A stretch of DNA of 64,000 nucleotides from Klebsiella sp. WP3-W18-ESBL-02 (GTDB taxonomy: Bacteria > Pseudomonadota > Gammaproteobacteria > Enterobacterales > Enterobacteriaceae). The stretch spans positions 2,728,001 to 2,792,000 of the forward strand of contig NZ_AP021972.1 in the NCBI RefSeq assembly GCF_014168815.1, given 5' to 3'. Position 1 is the first letter of the stretch. Each line of letters begins with the position of its first letter. The notes under the pieces were generated by a model. That model searched no databases. It was not told the DNA's origin and saw only the letters and a list, made by a program, of their open reading frames with translations. A program made the position numbers and the translations under genes. This document shows positions 54,112 to 61,174 of the stretch, one piece after another.

Positions 54112-55125
54112 TCATTCCGCAGACAACATTAAGCGTAAACGGCCGCCTTTACCCCAAATCTGGCACTGCCATGAAGTGCAGCGCTGGCTTATTTGGTTAA
54201 GGTAGGCGTTTCCTAACGTACCCAGCGGTACGCCATTGCTTATTTGTATTTGATGGTCGCCGGTATTTAATGTGCCGTTCAAACCGGCCGATACCAGGAT
54301 AAGATTTTTTAACCCGCTGTGATAATAACCCACCAGCAGCGGGAACTGGCCGGGTAGATTGGCCTGACGGAGCAGTTGATTAACCTGTTTTAACAAACTG
54401 CCTAATTCTGGCAGACGCTGGCCTTGATGCGCGAACTGCTCTTGCAGCAGACCATTAAACAGCACACGTAATAGCAATGCGGCAAGAACGCCATTATCAC
54501 CCGCGCGGGTAACATCCAGACAATAAAATGCCAGATCGTGTTCAGAAAGCGGCGCAATATCCAAAACTAAGCCTGGCGCATCCACCGCCATCAGCTGGCG
54601 ATAATTTATCCGGCAATGGGATATTTTTTGCTGCACCGGCGGCTGTAGCTCTTGTAACAGTTTTGCCGCCGCTGCCGGATTGCTCACTAACGCATCCCAA
54701 TCTTCAAATAACCGCTCTTCCTCTTCCACTCGGGAATTAAACATATTGGGATACAGACAAGCCAGCACGGTTTCCCGCAGCCGGTTGAGGTCTTTTACCG
54801 GCTTTAATAACACATCCTGCACGCCAAGGCGCAGTGCCCTCGCGATATCGGCCATATTTTCAGTCGCGGAAATAATCAGAATCGGCAAGGTATCACCTGC
54901 ATTACGCAAATGCTCCACCAGCTGCAGGCCGTTCATCCTTGGCATGGCCAGGTCGCAAATCATCAGATCTGGCCTCTGACACTCTATCTGCGAGAGCGCA
55001 TCAACGCCGTCCTGGGCCAGCAACGTGCGCGCGCCAAGCGACGAAAGCCATGAATCCATAAGTGAGCGGAAAACGGGTTCGTCTTCGACAATTAAAATGT
55101 GTTTACCCGCCAACGGCTGCGTCAT
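54112..55125 (-). CDS. rssB: RpoS adaptor/response regulator RssB
   Basis: 337 residues. The receiver domain (1-120) has the acidic pocket VEDE and the phosphoacceptor Asp in LMICDLAMPRMNG (near 58). The C-terminal half is a degenerate PP2C-like phosphatase domain. RssB delivers RpoS to ClpXP. It follows rssA by 91 bases. Confidence 0.96.
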   Translation of the reverse strand: MTQPLAGKHILIVEDEPVFRSLMDSWLSSLGARTLLAQDGVDALSQIECQRPDLMICDLAMPRMNGLQLVEHLRNAGDTLPILIISATENMADIARALRLGVQDVLLKPVKDLNRLRETVLACLYPNMFNSRVEEEERLFEDWDALVSNPAAAAKLLQELQPPVQQKISHCRINYRQLMAVDAPGLVLDIAPLSEHDLAFYCLDVTRAGDNGVLAALLLRVLFNGLLQEQFAHQGQRLPELGSLLKQVNQLLRQANLPGQFPLLVGYYHSGLKNLILVSAGLNGTLNTGDHQIQISNGVPLGTLGNAYLNQISQRCTSWQCQIWGKGGRLRLMLSAE

Positions 55126-55216
55126 GATATCTCCCCTGCCCGACGATATTTAAATAGTGGCATGCTATTGCGATCATCGCCTTTCAGATTTTGCTGAAGT
55201 AGTCGAAAAAAGTGCC

Positions 55217-56128
55217 TTAAGTTGAACTCTGAACCAAAGGCAAAAGCTCATCTGTCTTTTTTTCAACCGCTTGTTGGCCCGCGGCGATTGCAGATGAGGC
55301 TCGATGAAAATCCAGAGTTGAGATCTGGGGACAAAACGGTTGCAGTAAAATATCCGGCGGGTCACCCGCCATGCGGTTACGCTTGAGACGGTTTTCCAGC
55401 ACCTGTATCGATGTGGTCATGATTTCCATTGCCGTAGGCGCCACCACGGAACGACGTGAGGCAACGCGTCCTAGCCGAGCGCGCAGGCGTTCATGCCATG
55501 ATAGCTCATCGGGAGACTCATCGATCTCCGCATCGGGTTGAATATTCACGGACAGCAGATCCTGCTGCATAAGATGTGCGTCATGTTGCAAATCGACAGC
55601 GATAACAATGTCCGCGCCCAGCGCACGCGTGAGCGAAACCGGTACCGGGTTAACCACCGCACCGTCAACTAACCAGTAGCCGTTATGCAACACCGGCGCC
55701 ATCAGACCGGGAATACTGCATGACGCGCGCACGGCCATATGTAAATCACCTTCCGTAAACCACAACTCGCGACCGGTGCTTAAATTGGTGGCGACGGCCG
55801 CAAAGCGTCGCTCGCACTGCTCAATGGTGTCATTGGGCATAATCTGCCGATATTGATTAAATACGCGTTCACCGCGCAGCAACCCACCGCGCCGCCAGGA
55901 GAGATCCATCAGGCGCAGTACATCCCAGTAGCTAAACGAACACACCCACTGCTCGAGCGCGGGAAGCTGGTTGCTGGCGTAAGCTGCCCCTACCAGTGAA
56001 CCAATAGAGCAACCGGCAACAATATCAACTTCAATGCCCATTTTCTGTAGCGCTTTAATCACGCCGATATGCGACCAGCCGCGCGCCGCTCCTGAACCCA
56101 ACGCCAGGCCGATTTTAATTTTTCTCAT
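55217..56128 (-). CDS. rssA: Patatin-like phospholipase RssA
   Basis: 303 residues with the patatin oxyanion loop GSGAARGWSHIG, nucleophile elbow GCSIG (Ser near 42) and catalytic Asp in VDGAVVNP. It is a predicted esterase of the NTE family; the physiological substrate is unknown. It is upstream of rssB on the same strand and divergent from ychJ. Confidence 0.94.
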   Translation of the reverse strand: MRKIKIGLALGSGAARGWSHIGVIKALQKMGIEVDIVAGCSIGSLVGAAYASNQLPALEQWVCSFSYWDVLRLMDLSWRRGGLLRGERVFNQYRQIMPNDTIEQCERRFAAVATNLSTGRELWFTEGDLHMAVRASCSIPGLMAPVLHNGYWLVDGAVVNPVPVSLTRALGADIVIAVDLQHDAHLMQQDLLSVNIQPDAEIDESPDELSWHERLRARLGRVASRRSVVAPTAMEIMTTSIQVLENRLKRNRMAGDPPDILLQPFCPQISTLDFHRASSAIAAGQQAVEKKTDELLPLVQSST

Positions 56129-56241
56129 TGTTACCGACGAACATCCTCTTATTTCTGGCGTGGCATCATCTCCATCGCTCGGTTACCATATCGCAATCAG
56201 GCGAAACCTCGCCGTTATTTTATCGAATCAGGGAGATCTCT

Positions 56242-56700
56242 TTGTCTGAACTTTGCCCTTGTGGGAGCGCTCTCGAGTATAGCTTATGTTGCCAGCCTTA
56301 TCTGTCTGGCAATGCCGCGGCCCCCAGCCCATCGAGTCTTATGCGTTCGCGCTATTGCGCCTTCGTGAAGAAGGATGCAGATTATCTGGTGAAAACCTGG
56401 CACCCCACCTGTCAGGCCGACGCGTTTCGCGACGACATTCGCAACGGTTTCGCCCATACTGAATGGCTGGGGCTCACCGTTTTCGCCGAGGAAGACGGCC
56501 GCCACGCCGACGAAGGCTTCGTGAGCTTCGTTGCCCGTTTTCGTGAACATAACAAGAACGGCGCCATCATTGAGCGTTCACGATTCTTAAAAGAAAACGG
56601 GCAGTGGTATTATATCGATGGCACACGGCCAGTCATTGGCAGAAACGATCCCTGCCCCTGTGGTTCAGGGAAGAAATTTAAAAAATGCTGCGGGCAGTAG
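56242..56700 (+). CDS. ychJ: SEC-C motif protein YchJ
   Basis: 152 residues from a TTG start after AGGGAG. An N-terminal cysteine cluster CPCGSALEYSLCC, a central NTF2-like domain, and a C-terminal SEC-C zinc motif NDPCPCGSGKKFKKCCGQ. It matches E. coli YchJ in length; the longer frame to 56128 overlaps rssA and is not supported. Function unknown. Confidence 0.92.
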   Translation: MSELCPCGSALEYSLCCQPYLSGNAAAPSPSSLMRSRYCAFVKKDADYLVKTWHPTCQADAFRDDIRNGFAHTEWLGLTVFAEEDGRHADEGFVSFVARFREHNKNGAIIERSRFLKENGQWYYIDGTRPVIGRNDPCPCGSGKKFKKCCGQ

Positions 56701-56746
56701 GCCCGGCAACAGCTTCGCAAACATCATCAACAGGATTTACCCGGCA

Positions 56747-57589
56747 ATGCATTCCATCCAACGAAAAGTTTTACGCACAATCTGCCCTGACCAGAAAGGC
56801 CTGATCGCGCGCATTACCAATATCTGTTACAAACACGAACTGAACATCGTGCAGAACAATGAATTTGTCGATCACCGCACCGGGCGTTTCTTTATGCGTA
56901 CCGAGCTGGAAGGGATCTTCAACGATGCAACCCTGCTGGCCGATCTGGACAGCGCCCTGCCGGAAGGTTCGGTACGCGAGCTGAATCCCGCCGGGCGTCG
57001 CCGTATCGTGATTCTGGTGACCAAAGAGGCGCACTGCCTGGGCGATTTGTTAATGAAGGCGAACTACGGCGGCCTGGACGTTGAGATTGCTGCCGTTATT
57101 GGCAACCATGATACGCTGCGTTCGCTGGTTGAACGTTTTGGTATTCCGTTCGAACTGGTCAGCCACGAGGGTCTTGCCCGCGAGGAGCACGACAAGCTGA
57201 TGGCGGATGCCATTGAAGCCCACCAGCCGGATTATGTCGTGCTCGCGAAATATATGCGCGTGCTGACGCCGGAGTTTGTTGCCCGCTTCCCGAACAAAAT
57301 CATCAATATTCACCACTCGTTCCTGCCGGCCTTTATCGGCGCGCGTCCGTATCACCAGGCCTATGAACGCGGCGTGAAGATCGTTGGTGCCACCGCCCAC
57401 TACGTCAACGATAACCTGGACGAAGGTCCGATCATTATGCAGGATGTGATTCACGTCGATCATACCTATACAGCAGAAGATATGATGCGCGCCGGGCGCG
57501 ATGTAGAAAAAAACGTGCTCAGCCGCGCGCTTTATCAGGTGCTGGCGCAGCGCGTCTTTGTGTACGGTAACCGGACGATTATTCTTTAA
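56747..57589 (+). CDS. purU: Formyltetrahydrofolate deformylase
   Basis: 280 residues from MHSIQRKVLRTICPDQKGLIA. An N-terminal ACT domain (about 8-85) precedes a formyltransferase-like catalytic domain with NIHHSFLPAFIGARPYHQAY and HYVNDNLDEGPII (Asp). It hydrolyses 10-formyl-THF to THF and formate, supplying formate to PurT and balancing one-carbon units. It starts 46 bases after ychJ. Confidence 0.97.
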   Translation: MHSIQRKVLRTICPDQKGLIARITNICYKHELNIVQNNEFVDHRTGRFFMRTELEGIFNDATLLADLDSALPEGSVRELNPAGRRRIVILVTKEAHCLGDLLMKANYGGLDVEIAAVIGNHDTLRSLVERFGIPFELVSHEGLAREEHDKLMADAIEAHQPDYVVLAKYMRVLTPEFVARFPNKIINIHHSFLPAFIGARPYHQAYERGVKIVGATAHYVNDNLDEGPIIMQDVIHVDHTYTAEDMMRAGRDVEKNVLSRALYQVLAQRVFVYGNRTIIL

Positions 57590-57670
57590 TCGTTAGCGAA
57601 ATGAATTGATTAGCTTTAACCCGTTACGGATAAAAAGCAGGCAAACAGTTCATTTTCGACAAACGAATGC

Positions 57671-57706
57671 TTTACAGCGGCGCGTCATTTGATATGATGC
57701 GCCCCG
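57671..57706 (+). promoter_or_regulatory. tRNA-Tyr promoter (stringent type)
   Basis: TTTACA (57671-57676) and TATGAT (57693-57698) with a 16-base spacer are followed by the GC-rich discriminator GCGCCCCGC. This is the same as the E. coli tyrT promoter, a classic stringently controlled promoter. Confidence 0.9.
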
Positions 57707-57752
57707 CTTCCCGAGAAGGAAGCAGGCCAGTAAAACCTAGCATTACCCCAGT

Positions 57753-57837
<85 letters not shown>

Positions 57838-58014
57838 TCACTTCCTGATAGTATCTCATTTAATTAAAACGCTAAAATTGTATATTCTGCCCATGCGGAG
57901 AAGGATGAGAAGCTTCGACTAAGGTTCGATTCGAGCGTAGCGAGAAAGCGTTGTCGCAGACAACGACCCGAAGGGCGAAGCGCGTAGCGCTGAGTAATCC
58001 TTCCCCCACCACCA
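57838..58014 (+). ncRNA. rttR: rtT RNA repeat unit
   Basis: The 177-base spacer ends with a 19-base exact copy of the tRNA-Tyr 3' end (AATCCTTCCCCCACCACCA at 57819-57837 and 57996-58014). Its central part (GGAGAAGGATGAGAAGC, TTCGATTCGAGCGTAGCG) matches the rtT repeat known from the E. coli tyrT operon, where the RNA is released by tRNA processing. Confidence 0.85.
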
Positions 58015-58112
58015 CCTTCTCTCGGTAGTATCTCCTCTGATTAAATATTCAAATCTTTCTCAGTTATTTCTTTTATTTCTCTAGCTCTATCTTGCGTCTT
58101 TGCCATATATAT

Positions 58113-58188
58113 CCCGGCGGCGCTGCGCTTGGCCGGGCTACAAATGCTTCGATATCCGTGTAGCCCGGCCAAGCGCAGCGCCGCCGGG
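58113..58188. repeat. Perfect 30-bp inverted repeat (BIME/REP type)
   Basis: The arms 58113-58142 and 58159-58188 are exact reverse complements around a 16-base spacer. They contain the REP-like GC-rich core (GGCCGGGCTACA / TGTAGCCCGGCC). It lies between the tRNA locus and the narI end. Confidence 0.85.
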
Positions 58189-58204
58189 GAACACAGGCCG
58201 CACA

Positions 58205-58232
58205 AACAAAAAACCCCGCCGAAGCGGGGTTT
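58205..58232 (-). terminator. Terminator of the narGHJI operon
   Basis: On the minus strand, AAACCCCGC-TTCG-GCGGGGTTT followed by a T run lies 20 bases after narI. Confidence 0.88.
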
Positions 58233-58251
58233 AGCACGTCACTACGCCGTA

Positions 58252-58929
58252 TTAATGGCGCGCACGAACAATCTGATACTTGCGGGTCAAATACTCGACC
58301 GGCACGCTCCAGATGTGCACCAGACGCGAGAATGGGAACAGCAGGAACAGCGTCATCCCCAGCACCAGGTGCATACGATAGATAAACGCCACGCCGTCCA
58401 GGTGTGCAGACGCACCACCGTGGAAGGTCACCACGGACTGCGCCCAACCAACCAGTTTCATCATCTCGCTGCCGTCCATATGTTGCGCCGAGAACGGAAT
58501 GGTCAGCAGGCCCAGCGCACACTGGATAACCAGCACGGAAAGCACCAGGATGTCAGCACCGGTCGTCGTCGCACGCACGCGTGGGCTGAACAAACGGCGT
58601 TTAAGTAACAGCACGCCGCCGACCAGACACATCAAGCCAGCCGCGCCACCGCCAAACATCGCCATCTTCTGTTTGACTTCCAGCGGCAGCCACGCTTCAT
58701 ACATCCAGTGCGGCGTCAGCATACCCAGGAAGTGACCGGCGAACACGCCCAGGATCCCAAGGTGGAACAGGTTAGATGCGAGATTCATCCCTTTACGATC
58801 CAGCATCTGGCTGGACGCGGCGCGCCAGGTGTACTGACCGTAGTCGTAACGTAGCCAGCTGCCAATCAGGAAGACAGAACCCGCTATGTACGGATAAATG
58901 TCGAAGAAGAACATATTCAGGAAGTGCAT
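58252..58929 (-). CDS. narI: Respiratory nitrate reductase A gamma subunit (cytochrome b)
   Basis: 225 residues, five transmembrane helices, matching E. coli NarI throughout. Haem-ligand histidines lie in FHLGILGVFAGHFLG and VTFHGGASAHLDGVAFIYRMHL. It oxidises quinol at the periplasmic side and passes electrons to NarH. Its ATG overlaps the narJ stop by one base. Confidence 0.98.
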   Translation of the reverse strand: MHFLNMFFFDIYPYIAGSVFLIGSWLRYDYGQYTWRAASSQMLDRKGMNLASNLFHLGILGVFAGHFLGMLTPHWMYEAWLPLEVKQKMAMFGGGAAGLMCLVGGVLLLKRRLFSPRVRATTTGADILVLSVLVIQCALGLLTIPFSAQHMDGSEMMKLVGWAQSVVTFHGGASAHLDGVAFIYRMHLVLGMTLFLLFPFSRLVHIWSVPVEYLTRKYQIVRARH

Positions 58930-59639
58930 TATTGCTGTCCTCCGTTAGAGATATTCAGATATTGCGGGGCCACGGCTCCAGCAAAGCGACGCTGGTGGTT
59001 AGTAATTTCCGAGTCACCACAGCCCTGGTCGGCAAAGAATTTCACCTGCTCTTCTTCCCACACCGCATCCAGCGCCTGAGGCGTATCATCGCGCGCTTCG
59101 TCGGCAATTTTTTCCGCCACTTTCGCTTCATCAACCGCGCTGTTCGCAAGCTTCAGCAACTGCTCAAACAGCACCGCATAACGACTCTCACGCTGTTGCA
59201 GACGCGCGCAGAGCAGCGCCAGAATCGGCGCGATGTCCTGCAAGCCGCCAATCGCTTCGCTCTCTGGCAGCTGCGCCAGGTACTCCAGATACAGCGGCAG
59301 GTGGTCCGGCAGCTCGCGGCTGTCGAGAACCAGGCCATGCTGCTCGTACTGATTCAGCAGATCGACCATCGCCTGCCCGCGGTCGCGGGATTCGCCATGC
59401 ACGTGTTCGAACAGCAGCAGCGACGTCGCACGACCGCGGTCAAACAGCTCGCTGTAGGCAGCCTGAGCATCCAGCAGATCCTGCGCGGTTAAATCGCGCA
59501 GGAAAACGCCCAGCGCCTGGGCATCCGCTTTTTCCAGTTTTTCTGATTCAGACAGAACGTCAAAGAGTTCGCCTTGATGCTGCCATAAGGCAGCATCCGG
59601 GTACTCAAGGAGACGTGAAATCACCACGAGTTCAATCAT
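58929..59639 (-). CDS. narJ: Nitrate reductase A assembly chaperone
   Basis: 236 residues, all-helical TorD/NarJ family (LLLFEHVHGESRDRGQAMVDLL signature). It binds the NarG N-terminus to guide molybdenum cofactor and Fe-S insertion and is not part of the final enzyme. The start overlaps the narH stop (ATGA). Confidence 0.97.
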   Translation of the reverse strand: MIELVVISRLLEYPDAALWQHQGELFDVLSESEKLEKADAQALGVFLRDLTAQDLLDAQAAYSELFDRGRATSLLLFEHVHGESRDRGQAMVDLLNQYEQHGLVLDSRELPDHLPLYLEYLAQLPESEAIGGLQDIAPILALLCARLQQRESRYAVLFEQLLKLANSAVDEAKVAEKIADEARDDTPQALDAVWEEEQVKFFADQGCGDSEITNHQRRFAGAVAPQYLNISNGGQQ

Positions 59640-61174
59640 GCGTGTGGCTCCGTTTTGCTGCTCACATCCACAGAATCAATACGACGGCTGTTGAACAGGT
59701 TGAACTTGCTGTCCGAACCGTGGCAGCCATCGCCGAAGCTAAAGCCACAACCGTTTTTCTCCGGGAACGCGTCGCGCGCTTGTTCACGGTGACTGCTTGG
59801 TACCACGAAACGATCTTCGTAGTTGGCAATCGCCAGGTAACGGTACATTTCCTGCGCCTGCGCTTCGGTCAGACCGACCTCTTCCAGCGCGCGGGTATCA
59901 ATCACACCGTCAACGGTCTCGGTACGTTTGAAATGGCGCATCGCCAGCATACGTTTCAGCGCCAGCACTACCGGTTGGGTGTCGCCTGCGGTCAGCAGGT
60001 TTGCCAGGTACTGAACCGGGATACGCAGGCTTTCCACGTCCGGCAGAATGCCGTTGCTGCCCAGTTCACCCGCATCGGCTGCGGACTGAATCGGTGACAG
60101 CGGTGGCACATACCAGACCATCGGCAGCGTGCGGTATTCCGGGTGCAGCGGCAGTGCCAGCTTCCAGTCCATCGCCATTTTATAAACCGGCGATTTCTGT
60201 GCTGCATCAATCACGCTCAGCGGGATACCGTCTTTCTGCGCCTGCTCGATCACTTTCGGATCGTTCGGATCGAGGAACACGTCCAGCTGACGCTGATACA
60301 GGTCTTTCTCGTTCTCGGTGCTGGCTGCGGTTTCAATGGCATCCGCGTCGTACAGCAGCACGCCGAGGTAACGAATACGGCCCACGCAGGTTTCAGAACA
60401 TACTGTCGGTTGACCGGCTTCGATACGCGGGTAACAGAAAACGCATTTTTCCGATTTACCGCTTTTCCAGTTGAAGTAGATTTTTTTGTACGGGCAGCCG
60501 GTGATGCACATACGCCAGCCGCGGCACTTATCCTGATCGATCAGTACGATGCCATCTTCTTCACGCTTGTAAATTGCACCGCTCGGGCAAGTAGCAACAC
60601 ACGCCGGATTCAGGCAGTGCTCGCACAGGCGAGGCAGGTACATCATGAAGGTGTTTTCGAACTGGCCGTACATTGCCTTCTGCATGTTCTCGAAGTTTTT
60701 GTCTTTCGACAGCTTCTCGAACTCACCGCCGAGGTCGTCTTCCCAGTTCGGACCCTTGGTGATTTTGTCCATGCGCTTGCCGGTAATCAGCGAGCGTGGA
60801 CGTGCAATCGGCTGCGCCTTGCTATCAGCCGGCGCGTTGTGCAGCGTCTGGTAGTCAAAATCAAACGGCTCGTAGTAATCATCCAGACCCGGAAGATGCG
60901 GGTTGGCGAAGATTTTACCCAGCAGCAGCGCTTTGTTACCCATGCGCGGTACCAGCTTGCCGTTGATTTTACGGATCCAACCGCCTTTGTACTTCTCCTG
61001 ATCTTCCCAGTTGGTCGGGAAACCGGTGCCCGGCTTGGTTTCAACGTTGTTAAACCATGCGTACTCGGTCCCTTCACGGCTGGTCCAGACGTTTTTACAG
61101 GTGACTGAGCAGGTATGACAGCCGATGCATTTATCGAGATTCAGCACCATGCCGACTTGTGAACGAATTTTCAT
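59636..61174 (-). CDS. narH: Respiratory nitrate reductase A beta subunit
   Basis: 512 residues with four Fe-S cluster cysteine groups: CIGCHTCSVTCKN, CEHCLNPACVATCPSGA, CRGWRMCITGCPY (Trp replacing one Cys gives the 3Fe-4S cluster) and CVFCYPRIEAGQPTVCSETC. It carries electrons from NarI to NarG. The ATG overlaps the narG stop. Confidence 0.98.
   Translation of the reverse strand: MKIRSQVGMVLNLDKCIGCHTCSVTCKNVWTSREGTEYAWFNNVETKPGTGFPTNWEDQEKYKGGWIRKINGKLVPRMGNKALLLGKIFANPHLPGLDDYYEPFDFDYQTLHNAPADSKAQPIARPRSLITGKRMDKITKGPNWEDDLGGEFEKLSKDKNFENMQKAMYGQFENTFMMYLPRLCEHCLNPACVATCPSGAIYKREEDGIVLIDQDKCRGWRMCITGCPYKKIYFNWKSGKSEKCVFCYPRIEAGQPTVCSETCVGRIRYLGVLLYDADAIETAASTENEKDLYQRQLDVFLDPNDPKVIEQAQKDGIPLSVIDAAQKSPVYKMAMDWKLALPLHPEYRTLPMVWYVPPLSPIQSAADAGELGSNGILPDVESLRIPVQYLANLLTAGDTQPVVLALKRMLAMRHFKRTETVDGVIDTRALEEVGLTEAQAQEMYRYLAIANYEDRFVVPSSHREQARDAFPEKNGCGFSFGDGCHGSDSKFNLFNSRRIDSVDVSSKTEPHA

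Noticed and set aside
56128..56241. Longer ychJ start at 56128
   Set aside because: It would overlap the rssA start codon and add 38 residues absent from YchJ; the TTG at 56242 has AGGGAG and matches family length.
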